A stretch of DNA of 64,000 bases from Rhodoferax saidenbachensis. GTDB lineage: Bacteria; Pseudomonadota; Gammaproteobacteria; Burkholderiales; Burkholderiaceae_C. Position numbers and translations under genes: made by a program. The stretch is from NCBI RefSeq assembly GCF_001955715.1, contig NZ_CP019239.1:2480001-2544000 (forward strand), given 5' to 3'. Shown one piece after another: positions 20,866 to 29,531 of the stretch (its first letter is position 1; each line of letters opens with the position of its first letter). The notes under the pieces are model-generated. The model saw only the letters and a program-made list of their open reading frames with translations, had not been told where the DNA came from and searched no databases.

Positions 20866-20990
20866 TCAGTCCTTGAGAACCACGGCCAAGTCGGCAAGCT
20901 TTTTTGCAAATGAATCTCTGCGCTTTGCGGCTTTCACCGCAGCTTCTACCTCGGCTCGCTTGAAGTCGGCGAGGCGTTCAGCGCGGGCGC
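20866..20990 (-). pseudogene. Orphan C-terminal coding fragment
   Basis: Open minus-strand frame ending at TGA 20866-20868 that encodes a charged helix (ARAERLADFKRAEVEAAVKA, then KLADLAVVLKD). Composition and codon use look like a real protein end, but no start or upstream domain exists: the SDR gene stops just upstream in another frame. I read it as the remains of a gene cut by rearrangement. Confidence 0.5.
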
Positions 20991-21811
20991 GTCAAGGCGA
21001 TTGCTGCTTTGACGGCGGCGCGCTTGAAGCCAATGGGTTCGATCAATAGGCGAAACAGGCCCGGCATGAGCATCACCAAGGCATTGCGCTTGGGCACCAC
21101 CACGGTACTGCGGCGGCGCTCGATGCCATGCACGATGCCTGCCACCACGTCTTCCAGAGAAACCGTTTCCCACAGGCCACGCTGGTTGCCGCTCCAGAGT
21201 TTTTTGCCAGCATCGTCGTCCTGCATGCGCTCCAGCAACGGCGACGGGAAGAAGGTGGGGTACACACAGCCCACACCCACGTTCAGGTCGCGCAGCTCCA
21301 GCCGCACGCTGTTGCACAGAGCCGAAACGCCGGCCTTGCTGGCTGTGTAGTGGGCTTGCAAGGGCGAATGCACGAAGGCGGCCATGGAGCAAATGGCCAT
21401 CAGGTAGCCCTGCTGCGCCTGCACATGCTGCAGGCTGGAACGGAAGGTTCGCCACACGCCGTTGAGGTTGATGTCGATGACCCGCTCAAAGGTGGGCGCG
21501 TCCATGTGGACCATGGGTGCGACGTGGTCAATGCCGGCATTGGCCAGCACCACATCCATGCGGCCAAAGTGACTCACTACCGCCGCCATGGCGTGCTCCA
21601 GTTCGTCATAAGACTGCACATCTGCACGGCACGCCAGGGCCACCTCTGCGCCGCCCAGTTCCTGGGCCAGGGCCTGCGCCTTGTCCATATCTCTGGCCAA
21701 CAGGGCAATGCGCGCACCTTTGGCACGCAATGCCCGCGCCAAGGCGCTGCCCAGCGCGCCCGTTGCCCCCGTGATAACAACAACGCGGCCAGACAATTCG
21801 TAACGTGGCAT
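20978..21811 (-). CDS. Short-chain dehydrogenase/reductase
   Basis: 277-residue classical SDR. Cofactor site TGATGALG at the N-terminus, NAG in the fourth strand, and the catalytic Ser (ICSMAAF) with YTASK. After the catalytic domain there is a C-terminal extension (STVVVPKRNALVMLMPGLFRLLIEPIGFK) of the type seen in SDRs that lie on membranes. ARD after the second strand leaves NAD or NADP open. It is the last gene of the kinase/oxidase/aldolase operon, 19 bases after the preceding stop. Confidence 0.9.
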   Translation of the reverse strand: MPRYELSGRVVVITGATGALGSALARALRAKGARIALLARDMDKAQALAQELGGAEVALACRADVQSYDELEHAMAAVVSHFGRMDVVLANAGIDHVAPMVHMDAPTFERVIDINLNGVWRTFRSSLQHVQAQQGYLMAICSMAAFVHSPLQAHYTASKAGVSALCNSVRLELRDLNVGVGCVYPTFFPSPLLERMQDDDAGKKLWSGNQRGLWETVSLEDVVAGIVHGIERRRSTVVVPKRNALVMLMPGLFRLLIEPIGFKRAAVKAAIALTRPR

Positions 21812-21830
21812 AAGTCGAGACTCCTAAAAA

Positions 21831-22490
21831 TTAATACCCTGCAGACTCTTGCGGCAGCAGCCCCTGGCGCACACGGCCTATGGCCTTTTGCTGGTCCTTG
21901 AACAGGCGGCGGTTGGCCACCCAGCGCACCAGCCACGGCAGGGCCTTGACACTGCGCCCCGTGGCGGTTGCCAGGCCAAACGCCTTGGCGCACTTTTCAA
22001 ACAATTCGGCGTTGAGAACGAGGCGTTCCGCCGTCATACCCAGCACAACGGGTTGGCCGTATAGACACAGCGCATTCGTGCCATGGGAGAGTGCGGCCTG
22101 CAGGAGCGCATCGTTCACCGCCGGGAAAGGCATGGCGCCCAAGTGGCGCACCTGTTCATCAAAGATGCCTGGCATGCGCCCTCCCCACTCCGTCAGGTGC
22201 TGGCCATAACGGCCCACCCCGCTGGCGATGGCGCAGACGTCGGTACGGTGCTGGTAAATGGCTTGGTGGAGGCGAAGTTCCTCGTCCTGAAACACACCTC
22301 CGTCGATGGCAATACACAACGGTGCGGCATCGTCTGCCCGACCAAACCACAAGGCATGGGTCGCAGGCACGCGTAGGGACACCGCAGACCCCGGGCCATT
22401 GAACAAACCGTGGGCCCGCAGGCGGTCGCGGGTTTGCGCCCAGGCTGCAATCTCGGGCGGCTGTGGAGAACTAGCGTGCGAGGTCATCAC
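21831..22490 (-). CDS. Class II aldolase/adducin-domain protein (second, divergent copy)
   Basis: 219-residue protein with the class II aldolase/adducin fold: GLFNGPGSAVSLRVP matches the phosphate-loop region and the helical C-terminal half is present. The zinc-binding HxH pair and catalytic Glu that are clear in the neighbouring gene are not obvious here, so it may be a non-catalytic partner or have a changed reaction. It overlaps the 3' end of that neighbour by 20 bases. Confidence 0.72.
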   Translation of the reverse strand: MMTSHASSPQPPEIAAWAQTRDRLRAHGLFNGPGSAVSLRVPATHALWFGRADDAAPLCIAIDGGVFQDEELRLHQAIYQHRTDVCAIASGVGRYGQHLTEWGGRMPGIFDEQVRHLGAMPFPAVNDALLQAALSHGTNALCLYGQPVVLGMTAERLVLNAELFEKCAKAFGLATATGRSVKALPWLVRWVANRRLFKDQQKAIGRVRQGLLPQESAGY

Positions 22491-23121
22491 AGATTTCCGT
22501 TAACAAATGGGCAAGTGCAGCGGGCATATTTTTTTCGTCATCGCGCCTTCGCTGGATCAACGCGCGAAGGTGGTTTTTTGCCAAAGCTTCGAGGTTCTCG
22601 ATAGCCGCCATGGCTGTGGAACTGTCCTTGCCACAGCAAACCACCCCGTGGTTGCGCATCAAATAGGTGTTGACGTCGTCGCGCACGGCCCACTTCAGCT
22701 TGGCTGCAAGAAGGCCGGTGCCCGATGGGGCGTAGCCCACCACAGCGATGTGGGCGCCCAGCGAATCCTGCAGATGGGGTGGAACAGTCGGCGCATCACC
22801 CAGCAAGGCGCAGGCACTGGCCGTGGGCTGGTGGGTGTGGATCGTGCACCCTGCGTCGGGCCGCAGGCGCATCACATGGGCATGCAGGCTGCTTTCTACC
22901 GACGGGACCTTCGCGCCCTCGGTCTGCTTCAGGTTGCGCAAGGACAGCACACAAATATCCTCTGCAGACATCGTGGCGTAAGACGTGGCCGACGGCGTGA
23001 CGGCCACGTGGGCTGCATCCAGGCGCAGCATGATGTTGCCACCGGTTCCTGCAAAGTAGCCTTGGTGCGAGAGCTGCTGGCACAAGTCCACCAGCAATTG
23101 GCGTTGCGGCTGGAACTTCAT
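22471..23121 (-). CDS. Class II aldolase, fuculose-phosphate-aldolase-like
   Basis: 216-residue class II aldolase. GTGGNIMLRLD is the phosphate-binding loop, SSLHAHVMRLRPDAGCTIHTHQ holds Glu-like/His positions and the zinc HTH pair, and LMRNHGVVCCG holds the third zinc His. These proteins cleave or epimerise phosphorylated sugars. The ATG at 23121 overlaps the stop of the FAD enzyme gene (ATGA), so they are coupled. It forms a tandem with the second, degenerate aldolase-like gene. Confidence 0.85.
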   Translation of the reverse strand: MKFQPQRQLLVDLCQQLSHQGYFAGTGGNIMLRLDAAHVAVTPSATSYATMSAEDICVLSLRNLKQTEGAKVPSVESSLHAHVMRLRPDAGCTIHTHQPTASACALLGDAPTVPPHLQDSLGAHIAVVGYAPSGTGLLAAKLKWAVRDDVNTYLMRNHGVVCCGKDSSTAMAAIENLEALAKNHLRALIQRRRDDEKNMPAALAHLLTEICDDLAR

Positions 23122-24704
23122 GCATCGCTCCCGGGCACGGGTGGAACGCTGTAATGCTGGCGGCAGATTTCCAGGTAGCGGGCTTCTTCCGCATGCCATT
23201 GGTCGTCCGCCCAGCCAAGTGCGGGCTGGGTCAACTCCCGGATCCGGGGCATATAGCTACGCCCGCCTTCTGCGAGCAATATCCCGATGCGGGTGCGGCG
23301 CAGCAGCAGGTCGTCCAGATGCTGGACATCTTCATGCGCGGCACACCACACCAGCTCGGCCCACAGCGTCTCCGTGCCGGGGATCAGGGTCAGCGTGCCG
23401 GGCTCTGCCGCCAACACCATGGCGCTGGCCGCATCACCATAGCGGCCCTGCAAACGTTGCCATTGCGCGGCGGAGAGGGAGTCTGGCACACCGAGGGACG
23501 GGTTGGGCTGCGTGAGGATGGGACCAGGCGGCCCGTCCAACTTCATCTGCGGAAACTTGGCTTTCGCGCGTTGCAGGGCATCCAGCGCAATGTGCTGGAA
23601 GGTGGTGAGCTTGCCGCCGCCGATGGTGATGAGCTCATCTTCGTGCCACACCACATGGTCACGCGACTCCGCAGACGGATCGGACGCACCCGAATCGACA
23701 ACAGGCCGCACACCGGAGAACGTGGCGATGATGTCCTGGCGGCCTATCTGCAACGCAGGAAAGTAGTGCTGCACGGTCTCCAGCAGATAGTCCACCTCCC
23801 AGGGCGTGATGGATGCCTCTTTGCGCATGTCCTGGTCGTGGTCCAGGTCCGTGTTGCCGACAATCACGCGCCCCTGAAACGGTGCGATGAAACCCGGCCG
23901 GCGGTCTCTGGGGTGCTTCAGCACAATCGTTGCGTCGATGGGCAAACGCACGCGATCAAAGACCAAGTGGCTTCCACGCAGCGGCCGCAGGCGAGAATTT
24001 TTGTCATGCGCAACGTGCGCGCGGATGCCGTCAGACCAGGCGCCGGTGGCGGCAATCACCTGTTTGGCTTGGATGCGCAGCGGCTCCTGCGCTGACGACG
24101 TGGCAACTTGCACACCCCGCACCAGATTGCCTTCCCGGTGAAGCCCAACGACCGGTGCGTAGTTCAGGGCGACACCACCGGCTTTGCGGGCCTCCTGCAG
24201 AACACGCAGCGTCATGCGTGCATCGTCGGTCTGCCCTTCGTAGAAACAGATGCCACCTTTCAGATGGGGGGCGTGCAGGTCGGGGAATGCCTGTTGCACG
24301 GCCGCCAGAGGCATGCTGCGCCGCCAGCGCTTGCCCGCGATCAGGTCATATACAAACAGCCCCGCACGGATCAGCACTTCATCTGCCAATTGCCCTTTGT
24401 AGAGCGGCCAGAGCATGGGTTGCATGTCAATCAAACCGGTGAGTTCATGGCACAGTTTCTCGCGCTGGCGCACCGAGTGCCAGGTGACATTCATCTGGCC
24501 TTGCTGCAGGTAGCGCAGCCCGCCGTGCACCCACTTGCCGGAGCGGCTGGATGCGCCCCAGGCAAAGTCGCGTTGCTCCAGCAGCAGGCTGCGCAGGCCG
24601 GACCGCGCGGCCTCCCGCAACACCGATGCGCCGGTGATGCCACCGCCAATGACGACCAGGTCCCACGCCTGCCCTGCCGCCAACTCAAGCGCTTGGGAGC
24701 GCAT
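23118..24704 (-). CDS. GlpD-like FAD-dependent dehydrogenase
   Basis: 528-residue flavoprotein of the glycerol-3-phosphate dehydrogenase family. The N-terminal dinucleotide fold DLVVIGGGITGASVLREAARSG and GRSGKWVHGGLRYL-type segment (SSRSGKWVHGGLRYLQQGQ) are typical, and the C-terminal DAO_C helical domain is present. Substrate could be glycerol-3-phosphate or a longer polyol phosphate such as erythritol-4-phosphate, which is oxidised by the related EryB; context with a kinase and aldolases favours a polyol or sugar phosphate other than simple glycerol. I chose the ATG at 24704, which overlaps the kinase stop by 20 bases. Confidence 0.87.
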   Translation of the reverse strand: MRSQALELAAGQAWDLVVIGGGITGASVLREAARSGLRSLLLEQRDFAWGASSRSGKWVHGGLRYLQQGQMNVTWHSVRQREKLCHELTGLIDMQPMLWPLYKGQLADEVLIRAGLFVYDLIAGKRWRRSMPLAAVQQAFPDLHAPHLKGGICFYEGQTDDARMTLRVLQEARKAGGVALNYAPVVGLHREGNLVRGVQVATSSAQEPLRIQAKQVIAATGAWSDGIRAHVAHDKNSRLRPLRGSHLVFDRVRLPIDATIVLKHPRDRRPGFIAPFQGRVIVGNTDLDHDQDMRKEASITPWEVDYLLETVQHYFPALQIGRQDIIATFSGVRPVVDSGASDPSAESRDHVVWHEDELITIGGGKLTTFQHIALDALQRAKAKFPQMKLDGPPGPILTQPNPSLGVPDSLSAAQWQRLQGRYGDAASAMVLAAEPGTLTLIPGTETLWAELVWCAAHEDVQHLDDLLLRRTRIGILLAEGGRSYMPRIRELTQPALGWADDQWHAEEARYLEICRQHYSVPPVPGSDA

Positions 24705-25542
24705 GCACGGCCTCCAGAATCTTCTTTTGCAAACGCGCGACTTCGGTGGTGGCCTGCCAGGTGGCCAGGCGGTACACAATGATGGGCAGGTACCAGGCCT
24801 GAATTTGCGCCATCACATCAGCGGCTTCGAGGCCGCGCAGCGCCAGGTAATGCTGAAAGTAGCGCCGGTAGATGAACTTGCGTGCGGTGTTGTAGAGGAT
24901 TTCCTGAAACCGCGTGATGCCGGGAAACAGCTCCGCTTCGGTGAACAGAAAGTAGGTCATGGCCAGGTCAGCACCCACCGCGCCCCGGGCCGCCGTGGCC
25001 CAGTCGATCACCGTTTCAACCTCTTTGGACTTCAGGATGTTGTCCGTATGAAAGTCCAGATGCAGCAGCGTGTTGCCGTTGGGCAGTTGAGCCACATAAC
25101 TTAGCAGAGCGTCTTTATCGCTGCCCGACAGAAAGTCCATGGACGGGAGTGCGAGGCATTCTCCGATGATGGTTTTGATATCGCGCAGCTTCTGGGTTTC
25201 GCCCCCGTGCACCTGCGCATGCAGGCGCGCCAGTGCGCGGGGCAGCGCGAAGAAGTTCAAGGGATTGGTGTCGGCCCACGCGGTGAGCGTTTTGCCTGGA
25301 ATTTTTTGCAGGATGAGCCCCCTGCGCCCTTCCACTTCCACCTCGCCATAACAACGCACTTGCGTTACGCCCAAAGCGTGCGCCTCCTGCAGGTTTTCTC
25401 TTTCCCAGTGGGCCGCTTCTGCCGGAAAGCCCGCGTGGAACAGCTTGAGCACCTGGCCTGGCGCCCAATCGAAAAGTTCGGCTGAGCGCGCGGTTACCCA
25501 GGGCGCACCCAGGCTTTGCAATGTTTTTTTATTCGTATCCAT
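24685..25542 (-). CDS. Aminoglycoside-phosphotransferase-fold small-molecule kinase
   Basis: 285-residue kinase of the APH/choline-kinase fold. The catalytic loop is LLHLDFHTDNIL (HxDxxxxN), the metal-binding Asp is in VIDWATAARG, and the N-terminal lobe has a Lys in VLKLFHAG. As the first gene of a metabolic operon, next to no resistance gene, it should phosphorylate a sugar, polyol or amino alcohol in the pathway rather than a drug. It is divergent from the AraC-family gene with about 90 bases between starts. Confidence 0.83.
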   Translation of the reverse strand: MDTNKKTLQSLGAPWVTARSAELFDWAPGQVLKLFHAGFPAEAAHWERENLQEAHALGVTQVRCYGEVEVEGRRGLILQKIPGKTLTAWADTNPLNFFALPRALARLHAQVHGGETQKLRDIKTIIGECLALPSMDFLSGSDKDALLSYVAQLPNGNTLLHLDFHTDNILKSKEVETVIDWATAARGAVGADLAMTYFLFTEAELFPGITRFQEILYNTARKFIYRRYFQHYLALRGLEAADVMAQIQAWYLPIIVYRLATWQATTEVARLQKKILEAVHALPSA

Positions 25543-25630
25543 GGCATGTCTCCGACAAAGTCAAGGCAGATTCTGGCGGTACGGTGCGCTAAAGTATTGT
25601 CATTTGGTGACAAGTTACGAGGTGCAAAAC

Positions 25631-26659
25631 GTGTCTGCGGGGATGGCAAAAGAGATGATTCAGGCACGCGCGCTGGGCGGCTTTCGCATGCTGGTGGAAG
25701 CGCACGGCGGTGACCCCAAAGCCCTGCTCACGCGCTGCAAGATTCCCCTGGCCGCGTTGACCAAGCCAGACCTCCCCATTTCGCTCGACAGCCTGGCAAG
25801 CCTGTATGACCATGCGGCGCAGGTCCTGGAGATGGAAGACTTTGGGCTGCAGTTGTCGCGCTGCCAGGACCTCACCTTGTATGGGCCGCTGGCCCTGATC
25901 GTGCTGCATGCGCAGACGGTAGGCGACGCGCTGGTGGGGCTGATGCGCCACTTTGCCTTTCATACGCCCGGGGCCAGTTTTCAGATTGCGGACGACGCGG
26001 ACCCGGATGTCATCTGCGTGCGTTACGCCCTGAACCTGCAGCCGGGCACACCCAGTCGGCAGATCGTGGAGCAGTCATACGGCATGGCGGCCAAGCTGTG
26101 GTCCACGATGGTCCCCTCCGAAGCCGCGCAAGCACGCATATTGCTGCGGCACGCGCCGGCCGTGCCTCCGCGTGTGTACGAAAAGTCTTTCGGCTGCCCG
26201 TGCAGTTTTGAGCAGGAGACCGACGCGATTGTGTTGCCCCGGCGGGCGCTGGACTTTGTGGTCCCGCATGCAGACCCGGAACTCGTTGCCACGGCGGAAG
26301 GCTATATCGCCACCATCATGCGGCGCCATCCGCTGGACCTGGCCCAGCAGGTGAAAGCGCTGGTGGCTGAGCAGCTTGCCTTCGGCGGCGCCACCATCGA
26401 GAACATTGCGGGCCAGCTCAAGATGCAAAAACGCAAGCTGCAGCGCCTGCTGGCCGAGCAGGGCCTTTATTTCGAGTCCATCGTGGACGAGCTGCGTTGT
26501 GACCTGGCCACCGAGTACCTGGGCAATGCGGCGCTGTCGCTGCAGACCGTCGGCACCATGCTGGGCTACAACGAGCAAAGCTCTTTCACCAGAGCCTGCA
26601 AGCGGTGGTTTGATGCGTCGCCCAAGCTGGTGCGACAAACCCGCCTCGCGGCGCCGTAG
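25631..26659 (+). CDS. AraC-family regulator of the kinase/aldolase operon
   Basis: About 343 residues. The N-terminal two thirds is the long effector domain of the OruR/ArgR-like AraC group (LPISLDSLASLYDHAAQVL, GPLALIVLHAQTVGDAL), and the C-terminal part is the double helix-turn-helix (ATIENIAGQLKMQKRKLQRLL; SLQTVGTMLGYNEQSSFTRACKRWF). Start: GTG at 25631 has GAGG upstream; an ATG at 25643 is the alternative. Divergent placement strongly suggests that it activates the adjacent five-gene operon. Confidence 0.87.
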   Translation: MSAGMAKEMIQARALGGFRMLVEAHGGDPKALLTRCKIPLAALTKPDLPISLDSLASLYDHAAQVLEMEDFGLQLSRCQDLTLYGPLALIVLHAQTVGDALVGLMRHFAFHTPGASFQIADDADPDVICVRYALNLQPGTPSRQIVEQSYGMAAKLWSTMVPSEAAQARILLRHAPAVPPRVYEKSFGCPCSFEQETDAIVLPRRALDFVVPHADPELVATAEGYIATIMRRHPLDLAQQVKALVAEQLAFGGATIENIAGQLKMQKRKLQRLLAEQGLYFESIVDELRCDLATEYLGNAALSLQTVGTMLGYNEQSSFTRACKRWFDASPKLVRQTRLAAP

Positions 26660-26792
26660 TCAGGCCTCTGGCGTACTCACCAGCCGCCCGCGCCCGCCGC
26701 CACACCAATGCTTGCGCTCACGCTGGATGGCGTAAGACTGTGCGTGGTGCCGCTGGGTGACTTGCCAGAGCGTGACCGGGTAGATGCGGTCT
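26660..26792 (-). pseudogene. Orphan C-terminal coding fragment
   Basis: A minus-strand frame ending at TGA 26660-26662 encodes about 44 residues, with YPVTLWQVTQRHHAQSYAIQ and HWCGGGRGRLV near the end. It reads like the end of a real protein but has no upstream part: the EamA gene stop overlaps its first codons in another frame. I do not recognise the family. It fits the pattern of 3' remnants seen elsewhere in the window. Confidence 0.45.
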
Positions 26793-27717
26793 AGTGGGCA
26801 GCAGCGGGAGACCTGCGACCCAGCCCCCAAATGCTCAGCAACAGTAGGCCGCCACCCAACCACTGCAAACCGCTCAACTGCTCGCCCAGAAAAAGCGCCG
26901 CCAGCAGGACGGCGGTGAGTGGCTCCACCAGCGTGGCAACCGTCAAGGCCGTCGGGCTCAGCCGGGCGGCGCCCCAACTGAAGGCCAGCAGTGCGAGCGC
27001 GGCAGTCACCACCCCCAGATAGAGAAACCAGGCCTGCGGCGGAACGCCGCTGGGCCAATGCAGTGGCCGGTAGATGGCCGAGAGACCCATCACCAGTGCG
27101 GCTACGACCGTCAGGCAGGTGGTCGCCTGCCCTGCCCCCAGGCTCTTGGACAGGCGGCCGCTGATGAGCGTGAAGCCCGCATACAGAAGCGCAGAGCCAA
27201 TGGCGAACGCGACGCCCAAGAACATATTTCGCCGCCCGGAGCCACCAGACTCACCGATATCGCGGGCAACGATCAACACCGTCCCGACCAAGGCCGCGAC
27301 AAGAATCGTGACCAGGTACGCGTCCAGCTTTTCCTGGCCGCGCACCACGGCAACGATGGTGACCAGAACAGGTGGCAGACACAGTGCGATCAGCGTGGGG
27401 ATGGCGGCGCCAATGCGCTCAATGCCCAGGAACCACAACAACACATAGCCCGCCATCGCGATGCCAGCGGCGATCACCGCCGCAAGCAGAGGCTGCAATT
27501 GCGCCCAACGCATCTTGCGGCCAAACACGGCGAGCAACACGACAGCGCCAACGCTGAACCGCCAGAAGGAAATGTTCTCTGGCGTGAACCCGTGGCTGGC
27601 GATCAGTATGTTCACCACCAAGGCGCCTGTTCCCCAGAGGAAACCTGCTGAGCACGCGGCTGCGAGCGCCAGGGCTTGGAGTGATGCGGTTTTGTGGGGC
27701 GTGTTGGAAGCGTTCAT
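26791..27717 (-). CDS. EamA/DMT-family transporter
   Basis: 308 residues with ten predicted membrane segments arranged as two EamA repeats of five (SAGFLWGTGALVVNILIASH and FAIGSALLYAGFTLISGRLS begin the halves; FSWGAARLSPTALTVATLVEPLTAVLLAALFLGE is the classic end of the second half). Such proteins export metabolites; the substrate cannot be told. It stands alone, convergent with the AraC gene. Confidence 0.88.
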   Translation of the reverse strand: MNASNTPHKTASLQALALAAACSAGFLWGTGALVVNILIASHGFTPENISFWRFSVGAVVLLAVFGRKMRWAQLQPLLAAVIAAGIAMAGYVLLWFLGIERIGAAIPTLIALCLPPVLVTIVAVVRGQEKLDAYLVTILVAALVGTVLIVARDIGESGGSGRRNMFLGVAFAIGSALLYAGFTLISGRLSKSLGAGQATTCLTVVAALVMGLSAIYRPLHWPSGVPPQAWFLYLGVVTAALALLAFSWGAARLSPTALTVATLVEPLTAVLLAALFLGEQLSGLQWLGGGLLLLSIWGLGRRSPAAAH

Positions 27718-28020
27718 AGGGTGGCAACGATTCTAGGCATGATCGCGTGCGTCTGGATGGCGGTGTCGTCCAGGCACGAAAACCGGTCAGACCGGCACAG
27801 CGCAAAGGTCGTTGCATCGATGGCCACAGAGCGCATGCAGTGGGGCAACATGGTGGTCAGGGATAGCGAGTCACGTTAGTCGAAAGAATCGCACCCATGT
27901 TTTTGATTACTTGACATAGATCATCCCGTCCACCGACGTGCGTGTGAAAATTTCCTCTGGATAAGGATTGCTCCATAGCGGAATGATTCAATGTCTTGAC
28001 CAGAAAAAAAGGGCGCCTCC
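27718..28020. other. Intergenic stretch, divergent promoters expected
   Basis: About 300 bases between the divergent EamA and lipoprotein genes. I see no repeat, hairpin or RNA gene in it; it must hold the promoters of both genes. Confidence 0.5.
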
Positions 28021-28617
28021 ATGTCGGGCCATCGACGATCAATCTTGTATGTTGGCGGCCCTGTGCGGTGGCTCTGCCTGGCCGGCGTGTTTTTTCTCGC
28101 CGGTTGTTCCAGTTTCTTGCCCCATTCGCAAAACGACAACTCCCCGTTCAGCACGTTTGCGGATGCACAGCATGCGGTGGCAAGCCTGGTGCCCATGCAC
28201 AGTGACATGGAGACGTTGAAGACGCTGGGAATTGACCCTCTCAAGCTGGCCAATGCAAAACTGTTGACGCATGCGGATGTCGTCAGGCTGTTTGTTCCTT
28301 CCAGCATCCTGGAAAAGCCGGATCTGGACCCCGGCATCGTGGCCTGCTTGGAAGCGCGTGACCGTTGCCATGGCATCGAACTGAACGCTTCGCACATCAC
28401 CGCGGTGAGAACCGGCAACTTTTTCGCCGATTTTTTCAATTTTTCCCGGCATACAGAAACCTCCGGCTGGCGGTTCAACGCCGTCATCCTGTTGATGGAC
28501 GACGTGGTGGTGTACCGCAATTGGGGCGGGCAACCGACCGTCAATGAATCCGATGTCAAGACCAACCCGCTAGGGCCCTTGCAGGATATTGGCCCGTCAA
28601 CCGTTCCCCTGAAATAG
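28021..28617 (+). CDS. Hypothetical lipoprotein
   Basis: 198 residues. A charged start and hydrophobic stretch end in the lipobox FLAGCSS, so the mature protein is a lipid-anchored periplasmic or outer-membrane protein. The rest is not a domain I recognise. It has a conserved-looking centre with a Cys pair (GIVACLEARDRCHGIEL) and a strand-rich end (FNAVILLMDDVVVYRNWGG). AGGG lies before the ATG. No operon partner. Confidence 0.72.
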   Translation: MSGHRRSILYVGGPVRWLCLAGVFFLAGCSSFLPHSQNDNSPFSTFADAQHAVASLVPMHSDMETLKTLGIDPLKLANAKLLTHADVVRLFVPSSILEKPDLDPGIVACLEARDRCHGIELNASHITAVRTGNFFADFFNFSRHTETSGWRFNAVILLMDDVVVYRNWGGQPTVNESDVKTNPLGPLQDIGPSTVPLK

Positions 28618-28649
28618 CGGACAGCGCGCCATGTCAGGGGCCTCAAGGG

Positions 28650-29372
28650 TCAGTTCGCGATGCGATCCATGTCGTGGATTTCCCGCGCATACGCAGCAGG
28701 CCCGAACAACACAATAGTGCGTACATTTCCATCGTAATTGGCCTGCACAAACTCGCGGTCTGGCATGTGTCCGTGGGTGGATGGAAATAGCGCAAACACC
28801 TGATCACCTGTACGAAGTGCGTCAACGACATCGGCAACCGGCGCGCGCATTTCTGGCCTGGCCCACGCATTTCTGGCGGTGTCGACCTGGCCCCACAACA
28901 CCTCGGTAATACGCCCGTCGCCATCCAATCCAACCTGTGACACTGCAAATACCCGCTTCGGTCGCGCATGTGTGTTCGCCACGCGGGCGCGCGTGGGAGT
29001 GGGTTCCTGGTCATCCAGGGGCGCCAGCATTGTCATGTCTACAGACCGGGCTGAGTCAGCGCCAGAGCGCTTGACCAAATCGATCGCATCTCTGCCGTCC
29101 CAGCGTTCAACCACTTCAAACCCAATGTCTGGCAAGTGCGCGTTCGGTTGCAGATAGGTGGCAGACACATGGGCGCCATCACGAATGGCATCCACAACGT
29201 CCGCCACGGGTACGACGACCGGTTCACCCACATCGCCATTGGTTTTGGGATTCACCTCGCTCCACAGGACATGCGTTGCCCATCCTGCTGAATCCAAACG
29301 AATTTTGGAAACTGAAAAGAACCGTTTTGTCTCGTCGTCGAGGGGACGAGCCTTTGCGCCTTGGTATGTCAT
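28650..29372 (-). CDS. Hypothetical protein with two tandem copies of one domain
   Basis: 240 residues made of two homologous units of about 75 residues. Unit 1 starts KRFFSVSKIRLDSAG and contains PVADVVDAIRDGAHV; unit 2 starts KRVFAVSQVGLDGDG and contains PVADVVDALRTGDQV. They are joined by an acidic/Pro-rich linker. No signal peptide or membrane segment. I do not know the family; DUF-type protein with an internal duplication is all that can be said. Confidence 0.68.
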   Translation of the reverse strand: MTYQGAKARPLDDETKRFFSVSKIRLDSAGWATHVLWSEVNPKTNGDVGEPVVVPVADVVDAIRDGAHVSATYLQPNAHLPDIGFEVVERWDGRDAIDLVKRSGADSARSVDMTMLAPLDDQEPTPTRARVANTHARPKRVFAVSQVGLDGDGRITEVLWGQVDTARNAWARPEMRAPVADVVDALRTGDQVFALFPSTHGHMPDREFVQANYDGNVRTIVLFGPAAYAREIHDMDRIAN

Positions 29373-29416
29373 GGCGCCATGGTGGTGCAGCAGTTGGGCG
29401 CTGTCTGTGCGCTACC

Positions 29417-29520
29417 CCACTGAGTGCCCTACGCCCGCTTGCGCACAAAAAACTTTGCGTGGCCCGCCCGATCAGACACGCCTCGTCATACAACGCTGAC
29501 TCGGCCAGCCCGCCGCCAAG
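29417..29520 (-). pseudogene. Duplicated 3' end of the thioesterase gene
   Basis: About 100 bases match 31757-31861, covering the last 30 codons of the thioesterase gene (GGGLAESALYDEA.LIGRATQS) and some 20 bases after its stop. One base is missing near the end, so the frame is broken. It marks the far edge of the TetR/SDR/GFA block. Confidence 0.88.
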
Positions 29521-29531
29521 TGCTTCGGGTT

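Noticed and set aside
24685..25542. Aminoglycoside resistance gene
   Set aside because: Only the fold is shared. It lies first in a metabolic operon overlapping a GlpD-like gene, so a metabolic kinase is more likely.
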